Shown here piece after piece: positions 27,780 through 35,874 of a stretch of DNA of 64,000 nucleotides. The DNA is from Pelagomonas calceolata (lineage: Eukaryota; Sar; Pelagophyceae; Pelagomonadales; Pelagomonadaceae). Position numbers and translations under genes: made by a program. Each line of letters opens with the position of its first letter. Position 1 is the first letter of the stretch. Location: contig CAKKNE010000006.1 of NCBI GenBank assembly GCA_918797485.1, forward strand, positions 2,852,001 through 2,916,000, in the 5' to 3' direction. The notes under the pieces are model-generated. The model searched no databases. It saw only the letters and a list, made by a program, of their open reading frames with translations, and was not told the origin of the DNA.

Positions 27780-29730
27780 ATGCGGTCACTCGCCACCGCG
27801 CTCGTGGTGGCGCTGGCCAGCGGCCTGGCGCCGCAAACCAAGCCCAGTGCTGCCAAGGTGCAGCAAAAGGCGCGCAGCTGCGTCGATTTGACTCAAATTG
27901 CAAGCCGCGCGGCGCCATCGACGCGACGCCGTGCCCGTCACCGCATCTGCGCGCTGGCGTGGGCTTCCACGCCATAGACGCGACGTCGCCTCCGTAACGC
28001 AAAACACACAGGCCCTCAGCAAGCAGCTCGGCACGCTCGCGGCCGGCGTCGCGCTCGCCGGCGTCGCCGCCGCGCCGGCCGCCGTCTTCGCCGAGGACGC
28101 CGTCGCCGAGGCGCCCGCCGCCGCCAAAGCCGCGGGCCCGGCCGCCGGCCGCACGGAGTTCCAGCGCCAGCTCTCCGCGCTGCGCGAGACGAAGCCCGCG
28201 GCCGCGAAGCCCATCGTGCGCGAGGCGCCGGCTGCGGCGCCGGCGCCGACGAAGGCCGCGCCCAAGGCCGCTCCGAAGGCCGCGAAGCCCGCGAAGAAGG
28301 AGGCTCCGGCCGTGGCGGACGGCGCGCCGCGCGCCGCCGACGTGTCCTTCGACAAGCCCGCTCAAGCGAAGCGCGAGGGCAAGGTCATCAAGAAGGCGCC
28401 GGCCAAGCCCAAGTCGGAACGCGACGCCGACGCCGCGAAAGCCAAGGAGGCGGCCCGCGTCGCCGCGCGCGAGAAGGCCGCGGCCGCGGCCGCCGCGCAG
28501 GAGGCGAAGGCGGCGGCGAAGGCCGCCGAGGCGGCCCAGGCGCGCGCGGCGCGCGCCGCCGCGAAGGCCGCGGCGCCTGCTGCGCCTGCGCCGGCGCCCG
28601 CCAAGGGCAAGGTCGTTATCCGTGTGTCCTTTGTCCCCTTCCCCGCGCCATCGACGCGACACATGAATCACCGGTCGACTCCCTGCCCAGGCGAAGGCCG
28701 CGCCGGCGCCGGCTCCTGCGCCCGCCAAGGGCAAGGTCGTTCTCCGTGTCCGTTGTCCCCTTCAGTGCATCGATGGCGTGACACATGACTCACCGGTCGA
28801 CTCTCTGCGCAGGCGAAGGCCGCGCCGGCGCCGGCCAAGGCGCCCGCCAAGGCCGCGCCCGCGCCCGCGGCCAAGGCGTCGAAGGCGCCCGCCGATAAGG
28901 CGAAGACCGCCGCCGCCGCGACGGCGAAGGGCAAGAAGGAGCTCGGGCTGCTCCTGCCGGAAGAAGTGGCTAGAGAAAAAACCCTCGACCAGATCGCCGA
29001 GACGCGCGAAAAGAAGAAGGAGGCCCGGGCCTTGCGAGGCATGGCGGGCAACACGAAGAACGAGGTGAAGAAGTACAAGGCGCAAGAGAAGGCCCTCGAC
29101 AAGAAGCTCGCGGCACTCGCGAAGTCGAAGCGCCAGCAGGACGCGCGGGTCGCGCGCGCGAAGGGCCGCGCGGCCAAGGCGAAGCAGCGCGCGGCCAAGG
29201 TCGAGAAGGTGGTGACCCCGCGTCCCTTCGTGACGCCATCGACGCGACGTCGTCCCGCCCGACGCAGGCCAAGCGCAACCGGGAAGCCAAGGTCGCGTCC
29301 CGCAAAAAGGCGGCCCAGGCGCGGGCCGACTCGAAGCGCCGGGCGTCGGAGCCTGTGTGGAAATCAGCCTCCACGCCATCGAGCAGACGCAGCTACGGAG
29401 ACAACGTCGCGTCGATGGCGTGGGGCGCCCGAAATTTGATTTCCACGCAGGTCGGAGGCCAAGGCCGCGCAGGCCCAGCGCAAGAAGGAGAAGCGCATCG
29501 CCAACGAGGCCGCCAAGAAGCTCGCGCGCCAGAAGGCGCTCGACGCCAGGGCGGCGACGAAGAAGGTTCGCGCCGGCGTCCTTCCTTCGACGCCTTCGTG
29601 ACCGTCCCGTTCGCAGGCTCAAATCGAGAAGAAGAAACGCAACGCCGCGGCCGCCAGCGCCGCGCGAAAGAAGGCCGCCGACGCGCGCAAGGAGGCCGCG
29701 CGCAAGCGGGCCGCGCGGCGCCGCCGCTAG
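27780..29730 (+). CDS. seven-exon Lys/Ala-rich plastid-targeted protein with micro-introns
   Basis: Exons 27780-27857, 28012-28611, 28691-28735, 28813-29208, 29268-29344, 29451-29565 and 29617-29730 join to 474 residues in frame. Exon 1 encodes a signal peptide (MRSLATALVVALASGLAPQ). Exon 2 begins with a second hydrophobic stretch ending AAAPAAVFAED, like a thylakoid-lumen signal with an A-x-A site. The rest is Ala/Lys/Pro-rich with coiled-coil KKKEAR-type segments and ends in a strongly basic tail. The composition recalls histone H1 or nucleoid proteins, but the presequence points to the plastid. Six introns, five of them only 51-106 nt, divide 1.4 kb of coding sequence. Function unknown. 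Confidence 0.75.
27858..28011 (+). other. introner-like intron 1 of the Lys/Ala-rich gene (154 nt)
   Basis: It separates the signal-peptide exon from the next exon. It contains two copies of the core, GCGCCATCGACGCGACGCC and CCACGCCATAGACGCGACG, suggesting one introner landed near another or an internal duplication. Confidence 0.7.
28612..28812 (+). repeat. tandem duplication of a 45-nt exon together with its intron
   Basis: Intron A (28612-28690, 79 nt), exon 28691-28735, and intron B (28736-28812, 77 nt). The introns are copies: both begin GTCGTT(A/C)TCCGTGT and end in a shared box around CACCGGTCGACTC before CAG. The exon after each starts GCGAAGGCCGCGCCGGCGCC. The unit was therefore duplicated as exon plus intron. 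The central core differs: A has GCGCCATCGACGCG, B has GTGCATCGATGGCG. Confidence 0.8.
29209..29267 (+). other. 59-nt introner-like intron
   Basis: GTGGTG at the start, CGACGCAG at the end, phase 0, with TGACGCCATCGACGCGACG at its centre. The remaining sequence is little more than splice sites plus the core. Confidence 0.75.
29345..29450 (+). mobile_element. introner with terminal inverted repeats and 8-bp target duplication
   Basis: The element spans 29353-29450. Its ends are CTGTGTGGAAATC and GATTTCCACGCAG (12 of 13 positions complementary). The flanks GTCGGAGC (29345-29352) and GTCGGAGG (29451-29458) are an 8-bp duplication with one mismatch. As in the C2-gene copy, the left duplication provides the GT donor and the element the CAG acceptor. 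Splicing joins RRA-SEAKAAQ. The interior has CCACGCCATCGAGCAG facing CGTCGCGTCGATGGCGTGG. The left end is identical to that of the C2-gene element. Confidence 0.9.
29566..29616 (+). other. 51-nt micro-intron
   Basis: GTTCGC to TTCGCAG, phase 0, joining ATKK to AQIEKKKR. It contains a stop codon in frame. Only a weak trace of the core (TTCGACGCCTTCG) remains. Confidence 0.7.
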
Positions 29731-30062
29731 ACCTTTGCCCCCGGTGTCGCCGCGCCTGCGACACGTCGCCTACCTAAGAGTTTCGTTTGGAGGAGTTTAT
29801 TGTCGCGTCGATGGCGTGCGTTGTGGCTCGGATGCGCTCGCGAGAGACGACTTGTCGAAAATCCGGCTAGCGTGATGTGAGACACTAGGAATCTCAGCTG
29901 CTTGACCTTGCGCATCCTCAGTACAGGCAACTGGCGGGCACGATCATCGCTTGCAACAAGCTGTAGTAGTAGTGTGACGTCGCCGCTGCTAACAGCTCCT
30001 AGCCGGAAGCCGCATCCGCGCGGCAACAAGCAACAAGCAGATCCACGCTCTCCGGTGCGACC
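29731..30062 (+). other. intergenic region with motif copy 6 and an introner-core remnant
   Basis: GTCGCGTCGATGGCGTGCG at 29801-29819 matches the introner core outside any coding region. Motif copy 6 follows at 29865. No gene seen. Confidence 0.45.
29865..29890 (+). promoter_or_regulatory. upstream palindromic motif, copy 6
   Basis: GGCTAGCGTGATGTGAGACA followed by CTAGGA, sense to the gene at 30063, about 172 bp upstream. Diverged in both arms, with GTGAGACACTAG in place of GTAAGACACTAG. Confidence 0.5.
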
Positions 30063-30617
30063 ATGATCGTCCGACGGACGCTGCTCCTCGCGAGCCTCAC
30101 GACACTCGTGCAGAGCTACGTCGTGCCGCACTCGAGGATAACGCCCGTCAAGTACCGCGCCGCCACCGAGGAAGAGACGGCGCCGAAGCCCGACGAAATT
30201 GTGTTAGGAGCGCCCTTTGATGTGGCGGAGTACCCCATCAATACCGATGAGTTCGTCAACGCCTACAAGAAGTGGCAGGCGTCCAAGAACAACGAAATCA
30301 ATGGCGACGACGCCAGGAGAGACATCCAGGCCTTCATGACGCAGGAAGACCTCATGGAGAAGTGGCGGCCCATCCTCCAGGCCGAGGCCGAGGAGGCGAA
30401 CAAGATGACGTTGGTGGATTATGTCAACGCCTTCACGTCCGTCGCGTTGCCTTTGGCCGTCGGCTTCACGCTGCTGCCGCTCATCCGCAGATTGGGAGAG
30501 GGCAACGTTATTGGGGATGTCATCTTCCCGAAGATCGACCAGGCCGGTGACTTGCTGAAGGGCGGCGTGAAGAAGGCGATCGAATTGCCGATCTGCCTCG
30601 AGTTCGGGGACTGCTAG
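30063..30617 (+). CDS. predicted plastid or secretory membrane protein, unknown family
   Basis: 184 residues from ATG 30063. A signal peptide (MIVRRTLLLASLTTLVQSYV) is followed by VPHSRITPVKYRA, compatible with a plastid presequence although the +1 residue is Tyr. The mature part is acidic, then has one hydrophobic helix near 130-147 (AFTSVALPLAVGFTLLPLI). The C-terminus KKAIELPICLEFGDC has two Cys. No known domain. Confidence 0.65.
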   Translation: MIVRRTLLLASLTTLVQSYVVPHSRITPVKYRAATEEETAPKPDEIVLGAPFDVAEYPINTDEFVNAYKKWQASKNNEINGDDARRDIQAFMTQEDLMEKWRPILQAEAEEANKMTLVDYVNAFTSVALPLAVGFTLLPLIRRLGEGNVIGDVIFPKIDQAGDLLKGGVKKAIELPICLEFGDC

Positions 30618-31056
30618 GGGCTGGGTAAGGGTCGCTCGTCGGTCTGTCGCGTCGACGGCGTCGGGGGGCCCGCGACGCGCCAATGTCCCAATCACAGCCG
30701 ACGCGCCCGCGGTGCGCCCTCGTATACGTCGTTCGACGCGTGGACCTCTATGGCTTGGAGCTCAGGAGGCCTCTCGGGGAGGCCCGCGGCTCGTTTGAGC
30801 TTGGCAGGGAGCGCTCTGGCTGCTTGCGAGCGCGCAAGCTCGACGTGCGGCGGCTTAAAAAATAGCCCGCAGCGCCTGCGAGGCGCCGAGACCGACTACA
30901 CTTATAATCTCGCCGCGCGCCGGATTCCGTGCCTGCGCGAACAGATCACAGCAGGTTCCCAGCCAAGCGTGTCTTTGCAGCCGCGCGGCGCGGGAGACCC
31001 GCCGCGCGCCCAAGAAACAAGCCATCCACGGTAAGCGTGACGCGGCGCCAAGAAAT
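30618..31056 (+). other. intergenic region with an introner-core remnant
   Basis: 439 bp without a convincing gene. GTCGCGTCGACGGCGTCGGGG at 30647-30667 resembles the introner core and lies just after the stop codon of the 30063 gene. There is no motif copy before the next gene. Confidence 0.4.
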
Positions 31057-32709
31057 ATGGCCCTCGGTAAGGAGAACAACGCCGGCGACGCGAAGGTCTG
31101 GAGCGTCGAGGACGACCTCGTCGTCTACGACCACCTGAAGAGTTACATGCCGGGACCGAAGCTCGCCAAGAGCCCGAAGGTCGCAGCGCTTGTAGCCAAG
31201 CTCTCGGCGTCTGCCGAGGAGATCGTCGCGCGCTACGGCGAGCTCGTGGACATCAGCGGTCCCGCGCGCCTCCGCCTCGACGAGGCCGTCAAAGCGAAGG
31301 CGCGCGCTCGCGAAGGCTTGGCGGTGCCCGCGAAGAAAGCGCCCCCGAAGGCCAAAAAGAGTGGCGGCGCCGCCAAGCCCGTGCAAGCAAAGAAGACGAC
31401 GAGCGGCGCCGGCGCCAAGCCGAAGAAGAAGAAGGCGCGCGTCGCGACGCCGGCGCCGCCGCGGAGCGAGACCCCCCTGCTCGACATGATGCTCAACGGC
31501 CCGCCGGTCGGCTCGCAGGTCCTCGTGCGGTGGGAAGGCGCGCCCGGTCCCGAGCGGGACGGCTGCTGGCGGGCGGTCGTCTGCCAGGAGGACGGCAAGC
31601 TCTGGCTCGTGGGCGCCCAGTTCGACCCGACCTTCGGCGAGCCGATGCCGTTCGACCCGGTGCAGGACTCGTGGCGGATGGCGCCGAGCAACGTGGCGCC
31701 CCGCGCGACGCCGCGGCCGCGGCTGCCACCGCCGCCGCCACGGCCGACGCCCGCGCCCGCCGCGCGGCCGACGCCCGCCGTGCGGCCGACGCCGGCGCCC
31801 GCCCGCAAGCCGCGCGCGCGCTCCATTCGCGAATTGCAAAACGACATTACCGCGCCGCTATCGACAAGGGAGCGCGACGCCGTGGTCCGCGTCGTCGCGC
31901 AGCTCCGAGGCAAGAGCACATCGCTTAGGAAGATCCGCCGCGCGACCGAGGTCCTCCTGGACCGGTCGGAAGGCGCCCTCGACCACAAGAAGGCCGAGAT
32001 CAAGGCCGTGTTCCGCGAGGAGGTCGCGCGCCTGGATCGCGAGGAGGCCGAGGAGTCGCGGAAGCGCCAGCGGCCGCCCGACGACGATGTGGTCGTGACG
32101 GGCTCTGTCAACGCCATCGAAGCGGTCGATAAGCGCATCGCCGACGCGGAGAAGGACGGCCGCGTCATCGAGATCGGCGACGAATCCCCCAAGAAGGCCG
32201 CCGCGGACGACGACGACGCGTTCTGGGCCGCCGCGGCCGAGGCTACCGCGCGGGCCGAGCGCGAGGTCGGGCCGCCCGCGCCTCCGGCGCCCGCGCCCGC
32301 GCCCGCGCCGATCCCGATCGCGCCGCCGCCGCAGCTCTGGCCGCCGGTCCCGGTCGCGCCACCACCGCAGCTCTGGCCGCCGGTCCCGGTCGCGCCGCCG
32401 CCGCAGCTCTGGGCACCAGTCCCGGTCGCGCCGCCACTCGCGCCGCCGCCGGCCGGCCGATCGTGCACGTGCGGGGTGCCGGCGGTACGCCGGACGGCAC
32501 AGACGGACCGCAACTTCGGCCGCGTGTTCTACGCTTGCCGCTACGGCCGCGACGCGGGCTGTGGCTACTTCGACTGGGAGGACGGCGGCGGCGTAGGCGG
32601 CGTCGACATGCGCCGCGTGCAGTTGCTCGCGACCCTGCACGCGCGCGGGGCGTTGTCGGACGTCGACTACGCGCAGGCGATGGCGCTCGAGTTCCGGGCT
32701 CTGCGCTGA
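31057..32709 (+). CDS. GRF zinc-finger protein with Pro-rich repeats
   Basis: 550 residues, single exon. Residues about 469-510 form a GRF zinc finger (CTCGVPAVRRT, then NFGRVFYACRYGRDAGCGYF), a domain that binds single-stranded or branched DNA in topoisomerases and APE2/NEIL3-type repair proteins. Residues about 148-210 (VGSQVLVRWEGAPG, CWRAVVCQEDGKLWLV) look Tudor-like. A Lys/Ala-rich basic segment lies between about 85 and 130. Three exact-type repeats of APPPQLWPPVPV (32323-32430) precede the finger. A nuclear DNA- or chromatin-associated role is inferred from these domains. No catalytic domain is present. Confidence 0.75.
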   Translation: MALGKENNAGDAKVWSVEDDLVVYDHLKSYMPGPKLAKSPKVAALVAKLSASAEEIVARYGELVDISGPARLRLDEAVKAKARAREGLAVPAKKAPPKAKKSGGAAKPVQAKKTTSGAGAKPKKKKARVATPAPPRSETPLLDMMLNGPPVGSQVLVRWEGAPGPERDGCWRAVVCQEDGKLWLVGAQFDPTFGEPMPFDPVQDSWRMAPSNVAPRATPRPRLPPPPPRPTPAPAARPTPAVRPTPAPARKPRARSIRELQNDITAPLSTRERDAVVRVVAQLRGKSTSLRKIRRATEVLLDRSEGALDHKKAEIKAVFREEVARLDREEAEESRKRQRPPDDDVVVTGSVNAIEAVDKRIADAEKDGRVIEIGDESPKKAAADDDDAFWAAAAEATARAEREVGPPAPPAPAPAPAPIPIAPPPQLWPPVPVAPPPQLWPPVPVAPPPQLWAPVPVAPPLAPPPAGRSCTCGVPAVRRTAQTDRNFGRVFYACRYGRDAGCGYFDWEDGGGVGGVDMRRVQLLATLHARGALSDVDYAQAMALEFRALR

Positions 32710-32794
32710 GCCTCTCCCCCGGCGCGCGTCGCCCAAGAGACGCGCGCGACCCCTGTGTACTAAGAATATTCTCTACGATTCACATGTACATTAT

Positions 32795-33532
32795 TTACAC
32801 TTGCCGCCGCAGACTCGAAAACGCCCCGCTCATCTCCGCCCGGCACGCGAGCGCCTCGAGATGCTCCAGCGCCAGCTCCACCTCCAAGTTGATCAAATCG
32901 TCTTCGACCGTGCCCTCGTCGTCCAGCGACGGCGCGCACGCTACCGAATTGTCTCGCGCGAGGACCTCTTCCACGGCCTCCCATGCGACTGCTGTATTCT
33001 CAGCCTCGGCTTCGCGAATCAACGCCTCCACGGCGGACCGCGCCTCGGGGCTCTCGGTTGGCCGCGTCAGCGGCGGAGCGAGGTCCGCCAGGGGTACTTC
33101 CGCGGCGCGCCTCGCCAGGACCGTGCGCGTGCTGAGCCGCCTTAATTCAGTCCGATGAAGCTTGAGATAGGCGATGTAGCGCCGACTCTGTCCCAATTTG
33201 TCGACGAGGCGCAGGAGCTCCGCGTTCGGTTTTGGTGCTTTGCACGGCATTCTAGCGGCGCGCGAGCGCACGTCCTCGAGCTCGGCCCAGGCTATACGCG
33301 CTGCCGCCTGATCCCCGGCCTCGGTCGCGGCGCGCGCTTCCGCGCAGAGTCTGGCGTCCTCCGCGGCGATGGCGTCTGTCGCTGCGATAGCGTCTGCGCC
33401 GGCCTGCTCCGCCGCGCCGCGTCCCGCGCCGCGTGCACTGCTCACAGCCAGCCTTTGTGCAGCAGGTCCCACCTGCCAGGCGCGGACGCCAAACGCTAGC
33501 ATAAATAGACAGACCAGCCAGCGCATCATCAT
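32795..33532 (-). CDS. secreted or plastid helical protein, unknown family
   Basis: 245 residues from ATG 33532. The signal peptide (MMMRWLVCLFMLAFGVRAWQ) ends in an A-W junction that secondary plastids can also accept. The rest is Ala/Glu/Arg-rich and helical (AAEDARLCAEARAATEAGDQ, LVDKLGQSRRYIAYLKLHRT). No domain recognised. It converges on the GRF gene with an 85-bp gap. Confidence 0.6.
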   Translation of the reverse strand: MMMRWLVCLFMLAFGVRAWQVGPAAQRLAVSSARGAGRGAAEQAGADAIAATDAIAAEDARLCAEARAATEAGDQAAARIAWAELEDVRSRAARMPCKAPKPNAELLRLVDKLGQSRRYIAYLKLHRTELRRLSTRTVLARRAAEVPLADLAPPLTRPTESPEARSAVEALIREAEAENTAVAWEAVEEVLARDNSVACAPSLDDEGTVEDDLINLEVELALEHLEALACRAEMSGAFSSLRRQV

Positions 33533-33599
33533 GAACTTGTCCTGAGGACGCGCGTCGCCGGTAGCGCACGACGGCGCCCCCGCGACTCTTGACCAGTCC

Positions 33600-33624
33600 T
33601 CACTAGGTGAGACACACTAGAACG
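33600..33624 (+). promoter_or_regulatory. upstream palindromic motif, copy 7
   Basis: CACTAGGTGAGACACACTAG then AA, sense to the nucleotidyltransferase gene, 205 bp upstream of ATG 33829. The most degenerate of the counted copies; it retains GTGAGACAC and CTAG. Confidence 0.4.
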
Positions 33625-33828
33625 CATCGAAATTTTTGTAGAAGCCACCGGACTTGCATACAAACGAGCTGACCTGCAGACAGGCGCAGGAAAAGGACTA
33701 TTCGTATTGTCCTCCAGCGCAAAAGCAGCAGCGCTTGCAAAAAAACTGCGGTGTCAACAAAAAGCCGACGACAGCCGACCAGCCGCATCTCCGGCAGCCG
33801 ATCTCCAGCTCCATCACACGCATCAAAA

Positions 33829-35858
33829 ATGGGCGCCTGCTTCTCCGCCTACGACGAATATGAAGCGGACGCCAATAGAGGCAACGCCCTCGCGGCCATG
33901 CTCAAGGTCGAGGGCTTCGACGTGATCATCATCTGCTGCGGCACGTCCCATCAAGCGGCCTTCTGGCAAGCTAGACTAGAAAGGGGCCGCGGCGTCATCG
34001 TACCGAAAGACGCGACGGTACTATGCGTCCACGAAGATTGGCCGGGCGGCGCGGGTAATGGTCTAGGTACGCTCTATGCCTGGACCAAGGCCGCGAAGCT
34101 CGCCGAGGACAAGGGCGATTCACAACTAGCTTCCAAGTTAGCCTCTGGCAGTATCTCCGCAGCATTGTATCACACGGCCGGGAAAGGGACGCGACTGGCG
34201 CCCTTGCCGGGCGCGGAGAACAACAACAAGCCCGGCGTGAAATTACCTGCCACGGCGCCGCTGGGTGTCGACGGGGCCGTCGTGCCTTTGACGATTTTAG
34301 AAAGTGTGGTCAAGTCCACGGGCATCTACGCGTCGTCGCGGAAAGGCCGGTTAAGTGTCTTCTGGGGCGACCAGGTCTTCGTGCCGACGAAGTCCTACGA
34401 CTACGACTCGAAGCGGGCGCACGCGGACATCTTATGCATGCTCGCGCCGATGCCGTCGGCCGCCGAGTGGGCCGCGAAGGGGCTGGAGAAGTACGGGTTG
34501 GTCGCGGTGGCCAAGAACGGTTTGATGCGGCGTCTTTGTGATCACACGAGAGTCCACGCGTCTCGCGAGAGAGCGGTTCGGCGCTGCGCCGACGCCGTCG
34601 ACGCGAGAGAGCCACGATGACACCGTCAAACGCAGGCGCGGCGTGCCAGGTCGAGAAGGTCGACCACGCGACCGCTTTAGCGATGACGAAGACGCTCGGT
34701 TCCATCAAGCAGGTCGGCACGTCGCTAGGATCCTTCTCGCTGACCGCTTCACTACTATCGGCATTACTGAACGAGTTCGCAAATGAACTTGCGTCAAAGA
34801 AGGGCCAGCTCGACAGCGATCCCCACTGGTGGATGCCCATGACCCTGCCGTTAGATGCTTATGTCCAGTTGATGGGGCGGAAGGGCACGTCCGAGAAGGA
34901 GGCTTCGGCGCATTATGCTCGCATACAAAAACTCCTGAACAACTTTGATAAAAAAGGAGCACATTTGTTAGGCCCGGTAGATGTCGGCGGCGACGCCTAC
35001 TGGTGGGACTACGGCCAATTGAAGTTGTACCTGAGGAACGCTTGTAGGTTAGTGGAGGACGGCAAAGAGGCCGATAGCATGAGGGAGTTCCTCGGCGTGA
35101 CGCGAGGCGACAAGGGCGCTTGTGGGGAATCGTTCGGCATCGACGCGTATTCGACGGCCTCGTCGTGTCGCATTGTGGCTGGAGTGTCCAAACGAAGTGT
35201 CTTAGCGAATGTGGCGGCCAAGGAGATCGACGCCGAAGGTGCCGTGCTCGTGAATGTGACGGCCAAAAAAATAGTTGCTGGCGAGGGCGCCATCGCCTAT
35301 AATGTGGTAGACGATAGCGACGAGTTGGTCCTTAAACCGGGAGAAGTGATTACGGACGTCTTCGGCGAGAACGGCTCCAAGCTGAGACAGCGGTCTACCT
35401 TAGACAACGATGGGGGCAAAAAGTGGAAGGAGATCATCTGCGGGAACAAGAAGACCTTCGAGGGCGTCTACAAGGACAATTTATCTACAAATGTTATCAA
35501 GGCCTCGGAGAAAGGGGAAGCGGCTCATGCCGCGCTCGCGCGGGCGGTGTCGTCGGCGTAGGTGACGTGGCCGTGGGGCGTAAGTGGGTATTTCTATCAA
35601 CCTTGGGGGCGCGGACGACAGACCAGCCTACATAGCTCGCGGGTTTCACGTCGACAGCGTACGGCGCGGACGCGTACAGCGGACGGTACACACGGGTTTT
35701 TCAGGAATTTTGCACTTCCTCCCTCGGCGGCCAAGGCGCCGTCGATCAAGGAGATGAAGGCGACCATCAGGAAGGCAGGCTTCGGCGTCGCGGACCTCGT
35801 CGAGAAGTCGGACGTCGTCAAGCGCTACCAGGAGGCCCTCGCGCGACTAGGAAAGTAA
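33829..35858 (+). CDS. sugar-1-phosphate nucleotidyltransferase-like protein with SAP-like C-terminal exon
   Basis: Exons 33829-34519, 34636-35557 and 35705-35858 give 588 residues. Near residue 126 lies the nucleotidyltransferase signature TAGKGTRLAPLPG, followed by NNNKPGVKLP. FWGDQVFVPTK later supplies the G-D pair expected for metal and sugar binding. The C-terminal half has left-handed-helix-like repeats (VLANVAAKEIDAEGAVLVNV). The sugar and nucleotide are not predictable here. The last exon (SIKEMKATIRKAGFGVADLV, then EKSDVVKRYQEAL) is a SAP/ARMET-type helix pair. If the second intron is not used, the protein ends at the TAG at 35559-35561 with 538 residues. Confidence 0.72.
34520..34635 (+). 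other. introner-like intron 1 of the nucleotidyltransferase gene (116 nt)
   Basis: Donor GTTTGA, acceptor CAAACGCAG, phase 1, joining VAKNG to AACQVEKVD. It holds GCGCCGACGCCGTCGACGCG, a core variant. Confidence 0.7.
35558..35704 (+). other. probable intron 2 of the nucleotidyltransferase gene (147 nt)
   Basis: Strong donor GTAGGTGACG and pyrimidine-rich acceptor GGGTTTTTCAG. The donor overlaps an in-frame TAG, so choice of splicing decides whether the SAP-like tail is added. No introner core. Confidence 0.6.
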
Positions 35859-35874
35859 ACACAACAAAAGCAAC

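Noticed and set aside
32323-32430. Three near-identical 36-nt repeats as a mobile or regulatory array.
   Set aside because: They are in frame and encode the repeated peptide APPPQLWPPVPV, an ordinary coding minisatellite.
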